A stretch of DNA of 9,446 nucleotides from CAVWCW01 sp965365625. Lineage in GTDB: Bacteria > Pseudomonadota > Gammaproteobacteria > Chromatiales > Chromatiaceae. The translations under genes and the position numbers were made by a program. Under the pieces are notes generated by a model. That model made no database searches, had not been told where the DNA came from, and saw nothing but the letters and a program-made list of their open reading frames with translations. Within the stretch, counting starts at the first letter, position 1. Each line of letters begins with the position of its first letter. This document shows positions 1 through 6,835 of the stretch, one piece after another. The stretch spans positions 1 through 9,446 of the forward strand of contig CBDUCL010000111.1 of assembly GCA_965365625.1 (NCBI GenBank). Direction: 5' to 3'.

Positions 1-2
1 AA

Positions 3-1190
3 ACCAGCTCGGAGGCAGATCCGGGCTATTGGGAGAGTTCGCGCGACGCCGCCGGCGACCTCTGGGACAAATCCCGGGCCACCGTCGGCGATCTCTGGCA
101 GCAGACCCGCTCGCTGCTGGACGAGGAGGAGGGCGGGGAGTTCGCCCAGCTCTGGGACGGCATGCTGCCGCGCCTGGACCAGGCCCTGGTACTAAACGAA
201 GAGCAGGCGCAACTGCCGCAAAGCGCCTGGTTCGGCCGCGACCGGGCCGATGCCCAGGCGGAGATCGACCGCATCCTGGACCAGGCGGTGGAGATCTTGG
301 CCGTTTCGCCACTGCAGAATTACCGGGGTCGCATCCGCGCCCTAGAGGCAGCCATCGCGGATGACCGCCAGGCCATCGCTGATCTGCGCACGCGGCGCGT
401 CACCGCCCCCCAGGACTCGCTGTGGAAGGAAACGACGACGGAGATCGACGCCGCCATCGCCGAACGCCAAGCGCGCATCGCATCCAACCAGGCGGCCTTG
501 GCGCAGTTGCGAAGCGAGTTCGCCGCGGAGCTGCGCCAGGTAGGGCTCGAACTGGACGACCAGCAGCTGGAATTCCTGCTATCGACGGTGATGGGCGACA
601 ACCTGATCGAACTCGGCATCGCCTTCGACAACGTAAAGGCGATCACCGCCGAGTTGGAGCAGCTGGTACGCAACTCCGGCGAGGACCTGGAGAGCGCCCG
701 CCGCTACTACGGTATGTATCTGGTCCTGCTGCAGGTGCTGGAGCATATGCACAGTCAGCTGCTGCAGGCGGTCGAAAAGCGTTTTCTGCCCCAAATCGAC
801 GCCATCCTGGTCAAGACCGAGGAACTCACCGCGGACGCGCGCCGCCTGCTGCAGGAATCCAGCGCCAACCGGGCGGTGCTGGAGGCCAACCTGGAGGCCC
901 AGGCCCTGACCCAGCGGGCGGCGGGCGCCTACCGCGACTATCTGCTACAGCAGGCGGAAGCGGTAGCGGCGTCTCGCGCCCGTCTGGAGAGGGATGTTGC
1001 CGCCGCCTGGAACACCTACGAAACAGTAAAGGTTTCCGGCGAGCTGGTCGGACTGATCCACACCAGCCAGCGCATGCTCGACGAGCTGCTGCAGCGCCAG
1101 GTGCCGGTGCTGAGGCCGTTCGCCAACCTGCAGATGCAGCGCGAATTCGCCAAGCTCACCGAGCGCCTGCGGGCAGCCGAGGCGCCCTGA
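3..1190 (+). CDS. Coiled-coil protein of unknown function, 5' end outside window
   Basis: The reading frame is open from the first bases to a TGA at 1188-1190 (395 visible residues), so an ATG at 162 is internal and the gene is cut by the window edge. I do not recognise a named family. Three tandem 11-residue units with Trp at position 4 and Arg at position 8 occupy visible residues 7-39. After this come an acidic patch and long, mostly helical stretches with heptad-like Leu/Ala/Arg/Glu patterns at about residues 107-133, 145-180 and 250-345. No membrane segment is visible in the part present; a signal peptide could lie upstream of the window. Codon use is the same GC-rich type as its neighbours. 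The stop lies 4 bases before the Nudix start, which suggests one transcript. A structural or scaffold-like role is only an inference from the coiled-coil content. Confidence 0.85.
   Translation, partial: TSSEADPGYWESSRDAAGDLWDKSRATVGDLWQQTRSLLDEEEGGEFAQLWDGMLPRLDQALVLNEEQAQLPQSAWFGRDRADAQAEIDRILDQAVEILAVSPLQNYRGRIRALEAAIADDRQAIADLRTRRVTAPQDSLWKETTTEIDAAIAERQARIASNQAALAQLRSEFAAELRQVGLELDDQQLEFLLSTVMGDNLIELGIAFDNVKAITAELEQLVRNSGEDLESARRYYGMYLVLLQVLEHMHSQLLQAVEKRFLPQIDAILVKTEELTADARRLLQESSANRAVLEANLEAQALTQRAAGAYRDYLLQQAEAVAASRARLERDVAAAWNTYETVKVSGELVGLIHTSQRMLDELLQRQVPVLRPFANLQMQREFAKLTERLRAAEAP
21..119 (+). repeat. Three 33-base units encoding 11-residue Trp/Arg repeats
   Basis: The three units read PGYWESSRDAA, GDLWDKSRATV and GDLWQQTRSLL. 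Trp codons fall at 30, 63 and 96, exactly 33 bases apart, and each unit carries the pattern W-x-x-[ST]-R. The array may extend upstream of the window. Confidence 0.7.
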
Positions 1191-1194
1191 GCGG

Positions 1195-1812
1195 ATGGCG
1201 CCGGCCAAACCTCTGAGCGGCGGCCAGATTGCTCGCCGGATCGCGGCCAACCGGGAGCGGGCCCTGTGCGACCCTTACCCCTCCGACTTCTTCCCGCGCC
1301 CCGCCTCCCCGGCGGCGGTGCTGCTGCCTCTGTTCCGGGCCGGCGGCGACTGGCGGTTGCTGCTCATCCGCCGGGCCGACAACCCCGGCGACCTCCATAG
1401 CGGCCAGGTCGCCTTTCCCGGCGGTCGCCCGGAGGCGGGCGATGCGGATGCCGCCGCCACCGCCCTGCGCGAAGCCCGAGAGGAGATCGGCCTGGACCCG
1501 GCGCGGGTGCAACTGCTGGGCCACCTGCCGGCCTACCATACCGCCAGCAACTACCTGATCGAGCCGGTGGTTGGACGGATCCCCTGGCCCCTGGCGTTGC
1601 GCCCCGAACCGCAGGAGGTGAGCCGGATATTCAGCATTCCCCTGGCCTGGCTCGCCGAACCGGCCCACCGGCGGATAGAGCAACGGCGGCTGGAGCAATG
1701 GCCCCAAGCCCTGCCGGTGGTCTACTTCCGCCCCTACCGCGGAGAATGCCTGTGGGGCGCCAGTGCCCGCATCAGTCAGAGCCTGCTGCGGGTGCTCGAA
1801 CTGGCGGATTGA
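1195..1812 (+). CDS. Nudix hydrolase, CoA pyrophosphatase (NudL-like)
   Basis: A 205-residue protein of typical size for the NudL/UPF0035 group of Nudix hydrolases. Known members split CoA or acyl-CoA into phosphopantetheine and 3',5'-ADP, using Mg2+ or Mn2+, in the cytoplasm. The group-specific lead-in is present: LLIRR at 56-60, then H68-SGQVAFPGG at 68-77. The Nudix box follows at 76-100, with the extra residue typical of this group before the core R92-E93-x-x-E96-E97 and then IGL. The downstream stretch GHLPAYHTASNYLIEPVVG (109-127) matches the position of the family's conserved loop before PVVG. The C-terminus is full length. The ATG at 1195 has only a weak purine stretch (GAGCGG) upstream, so initiation may depend on coupling to the preceding gene, which stops 4 bases earlier. 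Substrate is inferred from the motif; another nucleotide pyrophosphate cannot be excluded. Confidence 0.93.
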   Translation: MAPAKPLSGGQIARRIAANRERALCDPYPSDFFPRPASPAAVLLPLFRAGGDWRLLLIRRADNPGDLHSGQVAFPGGRPEAGDADAAATALREAREEIGLDPARVQLLGHLPAYHTASNYLIEPVVGRIPWPLALRPEPQEVSRIFSIPLAWLAEPAHRRIEQRRLEQWPQALPVVYFRPYRGECLWGASARISQSLLRVLELAD

Positions 1813-2320
1813 GGCTAGGCCCCGACCCAGTCGCCTGCAATCGGCGCCGGGATCGGACGTAAAACCTGCCTGCGGGGGTGGAGAAGCAGGCGCACGGACT
1901 AGAAATCATCTTTCCTGACCAAGAAAGCTACGACCGATTCGTGGGCAACCAGAGGAGCGTTACCCGTGCCCTCGCACATCATTCGCCCTGCGGATTTATA
2001 CCGCTGAGTGCATCGACTCTCTCCCATACAACTGCTTGGTCACCGGGCGAAGCGGACAGCCGCCGATTTATTACTTTTTGTAAAGCATCGCAGGACGGCT
2101 CGAAATTCACGCTATCGTAACGGTCGTGAGGTTGAACAGACGGGCCCTGGTCGAAAGGAATGCGGAGCCGGATGGATAGCCAACGCCTCAGCTGCCGCTG
2201 CTGGAAACTTCCAAACCAGCACCCCGCCAACTCGAGAGGAGGCGGGCGCCCAAGGCCCACAGCCAGATCCGGGCAGCGATGCTTCGGGACCCATTCTCAA
2301 AAAGCGGAAATCGACGTCAG
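1813..2320. other. 508-base spacer, no convincing gene
   Basis: This stretch separates the Nudix gene from the response regulator. No RNA gene or strong terminator is visible. A 6-bp inverted repeat (GCCTGC at 1868-1873, GCAGGC at 1886-1891, 12-base loop) has no following T run. Open frames here (a GTG-started frame at 1878-2120 and others) have poor codon bias. GC falls to 26 of 60 bases in 2061-2120, far below the flanking genes, as expected for a regulatory region or remnant DNA. The OmpR-box-like dyad is listed separately. GAGAGGAGG at 2235-2243 resembles a strong Shine-Dalgarno site, but no start codon lies at a suitable distance after it. Confidence 0.6.
2070..2089 (+). promoter_or_regulatory. 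OmpR-box-like dyad upstream of the response regulator
   Basis: The sequence ATTACTTTTTGTAAAGCATC contains the perfect inverted repeat TTAC-N5-GTAA (2071-2083). It resembles enterobacterial OmpR sites, whose core I recall as TTTAC-(T/A)TTTTG-AAACAT. It is the most AT-rich point of the spacer. A weak -10-like TATCGT sits at 2113-2118, which would put the dyad centre near -48, where OmpR-type activators bind. No good -35 accompanies it. It could serve autoregulation of the OmpR-type gene that starts 232 bases later. The resemblance is by eye and from memory, so confidence is low. Confidence 0.35.
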
Positions 2321-3070
2321 ATGGATAATTCCGGAAACATATTACTAGTGGATGACGACCCGCGGGTCGGCAGCCTGCTGCAGCAGTTTCTTGCCGGGGA
2401 AGGCTACCGGGTGGAAATCGCCCGAACCGCCGTTGAAACCGAAGAAAAGCTGGCGGACCAACCACCAGATCTGCTGTTACTGGAAGTCATGATCCCCGAC
2501 GCCTCGGGCCTCGAAATCGCCCGCAGCCTGCGGCGCGATTCCGACATCCCCATTATCATGCTAAGCGGCAAGAGCGATCCCTTGGATAAGGTGATGGGTC
2601 TGGAGAACGGGGCCGACGACTACATCACCAAGCCCTTCGACCAGCGCGAGCTGCTGGCGCGGGTACGCTCGGTGTTGCGCCGCAGCGGGCAGCGGCAAGC
2701 GCTGCAGGCGGGGGAAGCGGGCCCGCGAAACGGTTGCGTGGTCGCGCACTTCGAGGGCTGGACGCTGGACCTCAGGACCCGCGACCTGTATGCGCCCGAC
2801 GGCTCATGGGTACACCTGACCAGTTACGAGTTTCGCCTGCTGGCGGCGATGGTGTCGGAGCCCAATCAAACCTTCGACCGCAACCGCATCTTGATGACCT
2901 TGGCGGACCGCGATTGGTCCCCCCGGGACCGGAGCATCGACGTCCTGGTGAGCAAGCTACGCAAGAAGATCGAGGCCGACCCCAAGCGACCGCGCCTGAT
3001 CAAGACCGTGCGGGGCACCGGTTACCTATTTGCCGCCAGGGTGACATTCAGCGCCCCGGCTGACGCCTGA
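2321..3070 (+). CDS. OmpR-family response regulator with Glu at the phosphoacceptor site
   Basis: A 249-residue two-domain regulator. Receiver domain, residues 6-120: acidic cluster D11-D12-D13 (VDDD), S82 in the Ser/Thr switch position, K104 in the ITKPF motif, and GLENGADDY at 93-101. The usual phosphoacceptor Asp of the LxLxDxMxP motif is Glu (E55, codon 2483-2485, LLLLEVMIP); by alignment it matches OmpR D55. DNA-binding winged helix, about residues 140-241: LTSYEFRLL, then RSIDVLVSKLRKKIE and the wing motif TVRGTGYLF. A Glu at this site often mimics phosphorylation, so constitutive activity is plausible; loss of response is the alternative. No histidine kinase lies in the window. I chose ATG 2321 because the receiver fold begins right after it; an in-frame ATG at 2279 would add 14 residues lacking family resemblance. 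Neither start has a strong ribosome binding site. Target genes are unknown; the downstream envelope operon is the nearest candidate. Confidence 0.95.
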   Translation: MDNSGNILLVDDDPRVGSLLQQFLAGEGYRVEIARTAVETEEKLADQPPDLLLLEVMIPDASGLEIARSLRRDSDIPIIMLSGKSDPLDKVMGLENGADDYITKPFDQRELLARVRSVLRRSGQRQALQAGEAGPRNGCVVAHFEGWTLDLRTRDLYAPDGSWVHLTSYEFRLLAAMVSEPNQTFDRNRILMTLADRDWSPRDRSIDVLVSKLRKKIEADPKRPRLIKTVRGTGYLFAARVTFSAPADA

Positions 3071-3120
3071 CGAACCGCTCCTCCCTGCCACCGCCTACCC
3101 TCGCCCCCTACAGGCCCCAC
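3071..3120 (+). terminator. Possible Rho-dependent termination region (C-rich, G-poor)
   Basis: The 50 bases directly after the regulator's stop contain 30 C and only 7 G, the composition expected of a Rho utilisation region, in a genome where C and G are otherwise more balanced on this strand. No hairpin with a T run is seen in the spacer, so Rho-dependent ending is the more likely mechanism if transcription stops here. Confidence 0.3.
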
Positions 3121-3130
3121 CGACAGGGAA

Positions 3131-3165
3131 CCGAAAGCCGCTCCGCTCGGTCTTAATCCTTTCGG
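3131..3165 (+). repeat. 7-bp inverted repeat CCGAAAG / CTTTCGG
   Basis: CCGAAAG at 3131-3137 pairs perfectly with CTTTCGG at 3159-3165 across a 21-base loop. The heptamer CTTTCGG occurs again at 3263-3269, next to a perfect 10-base palindrome GAAAGCTTTC (3258-3267). There is no T run, so it is not a standard terminator. It may be a protein-binding repeat. Confidence 0.35.
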
Positions 3166-3297
3166 CGGCGATGCGGTCGCTATTTCGTCGCTGCGCCGAG
3201 ACCGAAGGCCCCAGGCCCTTGGGCCAGGGCGGTGCAGACAGTACACTTGCAATGACAGAAAGCTTTCGGGCAGGGGAACCTGCGGCGACCGGTACGG

Positions 3298-3316
3298 GTA
3301 GCCGCAGCCAGGCTAC
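3298..3316 (+). promoter_or_regulatory. Small hairpin just before the ribosome binding site of the envelope operon
   Basis: GTAGCC (3298-3303) pairs with GGCTAC (3311-3316) across the 7-base loop GCAGCCA. The stem ends 4 bases before the GGGAG Shine-Dalgarno element at 3321-3325, so it could sit in the leader RNA and affect translation or stability. No effector-binding structure is recognisable. Confidence 0.35.
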
Positions 3317-3332
3317 GGCCGGGAGATAGAAG

Positions 3333-4109
3333 ATGGCCCTAGACTACAGGTCGGCAGCACTCGCGGCGCTGCTGGTGGGGAGCGCCGGCGTCGCTTCGGC
3401 GGTTTCCCCGGACCAGCTGCCGGAGCGTATACGCAGCGCCCAGGCCGCCTTGGATCGGCTGCAGGCCGACTACGCACAGCTGCGCCGCCGGGGCGTGCTG
3501 AGCCGCACTGAAGACCGGGACTATGTCACCTACCTGGAGGGCCTGGCGGCCCGTATCGGCAACGACTGCCTAACCCTGGCCCGCCACCATGCTGGCGCGC
3601 TGCCGTCCGACCTTCCGTGCGCGGCGCTTCCGGCGCCACTGCCCACCGAACCCGATCGGACGCCCGCCGAACAGCTCGCACGCCTGGAGAATGAGCTCGG
3701 CGCCTCCCTGGGCGAATTCGACCAGATGCTGCTGCAGGAGCAGGCGCGCATCAAGGCGGATGCTCCCGCAGCGGGTGGCGGAGGAGGCGGCGGCGGTGGT
3801 GCTGGCGGGCAGGCCGGGACGGGTTCCGGGTCCGCCGGCGGAAGCGGTGACCAGGAACAGTCCGGCAACGGCGCCCAGTCGGCGGCAGGCGCGGAAACGG
3901 CGGACACCGGCGATGCGACCGGCCCTCAGTCCGGCGCCGCGGGCGGCCGCCAGAGTACCGCCACCGCGGGCCAGCCCTCGGACCTGCCGGACGGCAGCGA
4001 CGACGACGTGGTGGCCCGCCAGCTGCGCGAAGCGGCCGAGAAGGAACAAGATCCGGAGCTAAGGCGCCGGCTGTGGGAGGAATACCGCCGCTACAAGCAA
4101 GGCAAATAG
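3333..4109 (+). CDS. Exported protein with Gly-rich linker and charged helical C-terminal tail
   Basis: A 258-residue protein of unrecognised family. Residues 1-23 look like a Sec signal peptide (hydrophobic core 7-21, AxA-type cleavage after ASA23). Residues 28-75 form a charged helical, probably coiled-coil segment. C79 and C96 are the only cysteines of the mature part and could form a disulfide in the periplasm. Residues 110-142 are again helical. Residues 144-215 are low complexity, starting with nine consecutive Gly (148-156) and continuing in Gly/Ser/Ala/Gln/Thr. The last 39 residues, from SDDDVVARQLRE (222-233) to WEEYRRYKQGK, form a highly charged amphipathic tail that looks conserved-domain-like. 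The ATG at 3333 has GGGAG 7 bases upstream. It is the first gene of a five-gene run; the lipoprotein gene starts 8 bases after its stop. Function is unknown; a flexible tether between two helical modules is the simplest reading. Confidence 0.85.
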   Translation: MALDYRSAALAALLVGSAGVASAVSPDQLPERIRSAQAALDRLQADYAQLRRRGVLSRTEDRDYVTYLEGLAARIGNDCLTLARHHAGALPSDLPCAALPAPLPTEPDRTPAEQLARLENELGASLGEFDQMLLQEQARIKADAPAAGGGGGGGGGAGGQAGTGSGSAGGSGDQEQSGNGAQSAAGAETADTGDATGPQSGAAGGRQSTATAGQPSDLPDGSDDDVVARQLREAAEKEQDPELRRRLWEEYRRYKQGK

Positions 4110-4117
4110 GCCCTCTT

Positions 4118-5326
4118 ATGCGAATCGACCGCCGATACACCCGCTGCAGCTTGCTCGCCGCTGCCCTGATCCTGCTCGCCGGCTGCACCACCTACCCCAG
4201 CCGCGGCACCCCACCGCCGCCAGAGCCATTGGACAAAGCGGCTCTGGAGCTGCCGGAAGACCAGCTGCTGGACGTGACCATCGAGCGCTTCGAGCCCGGT
4301 AGCCTGCCGGAGGACGAGGAGCAGGCCCGGGGCCTGTCGCCTGAGATTCGAGACGCCGAGTCCCGCTACCTCCCGCTGCAGCTGCGCGACACCCTGGAGA
4401 GCACTGGCTACTGGGGCGCGGTGCGGGTGCTACCCAGGGCCAGCCCCGGCGCCGAGCTGCTGGTGCAGGGGCGCATCCTGGCCTCCGACGGCGAATCCCT
4501 ACAGTTGCAGATCCAAGCCTCCGACGCCACCGGCCGACAGTGGTTCGACCGCCAATACGACGGCTGGGTTGACCTCGGCCGGTACCAGGGCCGAACCAAG
4601 GGCGATGCCTTCTACGCCCTCTATAATGCCATCGCCAACGACCTGGCCAGCTTCCGCGCCGCTCTCAGTGCCGAGCAACTGCTGGAAATCCGCCGCGTCG
4701 CCGAGCTGCGCTTCGCCGCCGACATGGCGCCGGACGTGTTCGAGCCCTACCTGCAGGCCACGCCGGACGGAGGCTACCGGCCGCGCCGACTGCCGGCCGA
4801 AGACGATCCCATGTACCGCCGTATTCAGACCATGCGCGCCCGGGACGCCCTGCTGGTGGACACCCTGAACGGCCACTTCGACAATTTTTACCTGGAGATG
4901 CAGCAGCCCTACGACGACTGGCGGCGCAGCCGGCTGGAAGAGATCGACAACGTGCGCGAGCTGGAGCGCCAGGCGAACCAGCGCAAGCTGCTTGGGGCGG
5001 CCGCCATCGTCGGCGCCATCGCCCTGGGTGCCATGGGCAACAGCGATACCCAGATTTCCACCAGCACCCTGCGCGACGTCATGGTTTTGGGTGGAGCCTA
5101 TGCCGTCAAAACCGGCTTCGATAAAGACTCCGAGACCGAAATCCACCGCGAGGCGATCGAGGAACTGGGCGACTCCTTCCGCTCCGAGGCCCAGCCCCTG
5201 GTGGTAGAGGTGGATGGCGAGGTGCACGAATTGAGCGGTTCCGCCGAGGCCCAGTACCGCCAGTGGCGCCAGTTGCTGCAGGCCATCTACGCCACCGAGA
5301 CCGGCGCCGCTGACTACCTGGACTGA
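4118..5326 (+). CDS. Lipoprotein of unknown function, probably outer membrane
   Basis: A 402-residue protein. Residues 1-22 are a lipoprotein signal (R5-R6, hydrophobic 11-20, lipobox L20-A21-G22-C23). The residue after Cys is Thr rather than Asp, which by the Lol +2 rule favours the outer membrane. A Pro-rich tether follows (about 26-40). Residues 48-200 look like a mixed alpha/beta domain with alternating hydrophobic strands (LLDVTIERF, AELLVQGRIL, ESLQLQIQA). A helical, Arg/Glu-rich region (about 230-290) leads to a small-residue hydrophobic stretch GAAAIVGAIALGAMG at about 292-306, which resembles a glycine zipper, and then a second GGAYAVKTG. No named domain was recognised. The ATG at 4118 is chosen because it places the lipobox at a normal distance from the N-terminus; an in-frame ATG at 4073 lies inside the preceding gene. 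Only a weak AGG at 4108-4110 precedes it, so coupling to the upstream gene is likely. Confidence 0.9.
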   Translation: MRIDRRYTRCSLLAAALILLAGCTTYPSRGTPPPPEPLDKAALELPEDQLLDVTIERFEPGSLPEDEEQARGLSPEIRDAESRYLPLQLRDTLESTGYWGAVRVLPRASPGAELLVQGRILASDGESLQLQIQASDATGRQWFDRQYDGWVDLGRYQGRTKGDAFYALYNAIANDLASFRAALSAEQLLEIRRVAELRFAADMAPDVFEPYLQATPDGGYRPRRLPAEDDPMYRRIQTMRARDALLVDTLNGHFDNFYLEMQQPYDDWRRSRLEEIDNVRELERQANQRKLLGAAAIVGAIALGAMGNSDTQISTSTLRDVMVLGGAYAVKTGFDKDSETEIHREAIEELGDSFRSEAQPLVVEVDGEVHELSGSAEAQYRQWRQLLQAIYATETGAADYLD

Positions 5327-5353
5327 ACCGGCGCCAGGTCCGGAACCCGCGCA

Positions 5354-6835
5354 ATGACCCAAACACCGAGCCCCGCCCGCCCCGAGCTGACCCCGCCCGG
5401 CGCTCCCCCCCCCGACGCTGCCGGCCCGCGTGCCGGGCCCTGGATAGGCGTCGCTTTGGTACTGCTGCTGGCCCTCAGCCTGGCGGTGATCTGGCTGTTG
5501 CCGCGATGGCTGGAGCCGGCGAGCGTCCCCCAGGCCGCCCAACTCGACCCTGAGCAACCCGGCCCGATCCAACCCGAACCGGCCCAACCCAGCGAGACCC
5601 CGCAGCAACCCAGCGCCCGGGCCGAGGCCGAGGCCGCGCTGCAGGCCTGGCTGCAGACCGCCGCCCGGCTGGAGAACGCGCGTGCCCCCGCCTGGGCCCC
5701 GGCGGAATGGACCGCGGCCCAAAAAGCGGCGGAGGAAGGGGACCGCCTGTTTACCCAGCGCCGTTTTGCCGATGCCGCCGCCAGCTATGCCGCTGGTCGG
5801 GCCGGGCTCGAGGCCCTGGAGGCGAGCCGGGCCGAGCGTCTGGCTGAAGCCCTGGCGGCAGGCCGGGCCGGCCTGGCGGCGGACGACGGGGATGCCGCAG
5901 CTGCCGGCTTCGAGCTGGCCCTGATCATCGAGCCCGATCATCCGGAGGCCGATACAGGCCTGCAGCGCGCCCGAGTGCGAAGCGAATTGCTCGACCGGAT
6001 GCGGCAGGCGCTGGCCGCCGAGGCCGGAGGCGACCTGCCGGGCGCGCTCCAAGCCTTCCGTCAGGCCACCGCCCTGGACCCGAACTACGAGCCCGCCGAC
6101 GAGGGCTTGGAGCGGGTGGCGGAAGCGATGCGGGCCGCCGTCTTCCAAGCGGCCATGGGCCAGGCCCTGGCGGCCCTGGAAGCCGGTCGTCTGAGCGATG
6201 CCGAGACGCTGCTGGGCAAGGCCGCGCAGGTACGCCCGGACGACCCGGCGCTGACCGACGCCCGCAATCGCCTGGGGCGGAAACAGCGCCAGGCAAGAAT
6301 CCGGGAGCTCGAGCGGCGTGCCGCGCAAAGCGCCACCGCCGAGCGCTGGGATGCCGCCGCCAAGCTGTACCGGCAAGTCCAAGGCCTGGCCCCGGAGGCC
6401 GCTACTGCCCGCCAGGGCCTGCAGCGGGCCGAGGCCCGCATCGACCTGCACCGTCGGCTCGACGCCTTTCTGGATCAGCCCGAGCGACTGGCGGCCGAGG
6501 GCCCGCGCCAGCACGCCCGGGCTCTGCTCGCAGCAAACCGCCCGGCGCCCCCCGGCGAGCCCGAGCTGGCCCGCAAGCTGGCGGCCTTGGAGCAGGCCTT
6601 GGCGGCAGCCGCCACGCCGCTGCCGGTGCTGCTCCAGTCCGACGGCCTGACCCAGGTCTCGATCCACCGGGTAGGCTCGCTCGGCCGCTTCCTGGAGCAC
6701 CGGATGGAACTGACCCCCGGTCGTTACACGGCGGTCGGTATCCGTGACGGTTACCGCGACGTGCGCCGGGAATTCGAGATCCGGCGCGGAAAGACTCCGG
6801 CGCCGATCCGCATCCAGTGCGAGGAGGCGATTTGA
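5354..6835 (+). CDS. Membrane-anchored TPR-like protein with C-terminal PEGA-like domain
   Basis: A 493-residue protein. A short Pro-rich N-terminus (1-28) is followed by one transmembrane helix (about 29-50) and a Pro/Gln/Glu-rich spacer (55-90), so most of the chain should lie in the periplasm. Residues 92-420 are Ala/Leu/Arg-rich helices with degenerate tetratricopeptide-like units: A..AF.LAL.IEPDHPEA at about 163-205, AFRQATALDPNYEPA at 234-248, a third at 270-310 (RPDDPAL) and a weaker one at 320-362. Residues 430-493 form a beta-rich tail with the PEGA-like pattern LTPGRY-x5-IRDGYRDV-R. TPR proteins act as protein-binding scaffolds. The ATG at 5354 follows the lipoprotein stop by 27 bases and has only a weak CGGAA upstream. 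Its last codons contain the ribosome binding site of the next gene, and its TGA overlaps that gene's TTG start. The exact repeat count is uncertain. Confidence 0.9.
   Translation: MTQTPSPARPELTPPGAPPPDAAGPRAGPWIGVALVLLLALSLAVIWLLPRWLEPASVPQAAQLDPEQPGPIQPEPAQPSETPQQPSARAEAEAALQAWLQTAARLENARAPAWAPAEWTAAQKAAEEGDRLFTQRRFADAAASYAAGRAGLEALEASRAERLAEALAAGRAGLAADDGDAAAAGFELALIIEPDHPEADTGLQRARVRSELLDRMRQALAAEAGGDLPGALQAFRQATALDPNYEPADEGLERVAEAMRAAVFQAAMGQALAALEAGRLSDAETLLGKAAQVRPDDPALTDARNRLGRKQRQARIRELERRAAQSATAERWDAAAKLYRQVQGLAPEAATARQGLQRAEARIDLHRRLDAFLDQPERLAAEGPRQHARALLAANRPAPPGEPELARKLAALEQALAAAATPLPVLLQSDGLTQVSIHRVGSLGRFLEHRMELTPGRYTAVGIRDGYRDVRREFEIRRGKTPAPIRIQCEEAI
6821..6834 (+). promoter_or_regulatory. 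Ribosome binding site and TTG start overlapping the upstream stop
   Basis: GAGGAGG at 6821-6827 lies 4 bases before TTG at 6832, and TTGA (6832-6835) contains the upstream TGA. This decides the start of the SUMF1 gene over an in-frame GTG at 6817, which lies upstream of the Shine-Dalgarno site and lacks one of its own. The arrangement implies translational coupling. Confidence 0.75.

Noticed and set aside
1878..2120. 80-residue GTG-started frame in the spacer
   Set aside because: The start GLEIIFPDQESYDRF looks protein-like, but codon use drifts away from the neighbouring genes, the rest lacks pattern, and it runs through the AT-rich island and the dyad. It may be a gene remnant, but this cannot be supported from the sequence alone.
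2279..2320. Upstream in-frame ATG for the response regulator
   Set aside because: It adds 14 residues without family resemblance; the ATG at 2321 gives the usual OmpR N-terminus with the acidic cluster at residues 11-13.
2008..2328. 106-residue frame overlapping the regulator start
   Set aside because: Composition is Arg/Pro/Gly-rich with no motif, and it crosses the regulatory-looking region.
3211..3230. GGCCC-TT-GGGCC palindrome as a terminator
   Set aside because: A 2-base loop is too tight and no T run follows.
4499..6700. 733-residue open frame on the minus strand
   Set aside because: It lies antisense to the lipoprotein and TPR genes, whose domains and signals are clear. Long antisense open frames are common in GC-rich coding DNA, and the translation is Gly/Gln/Leu low complexity.
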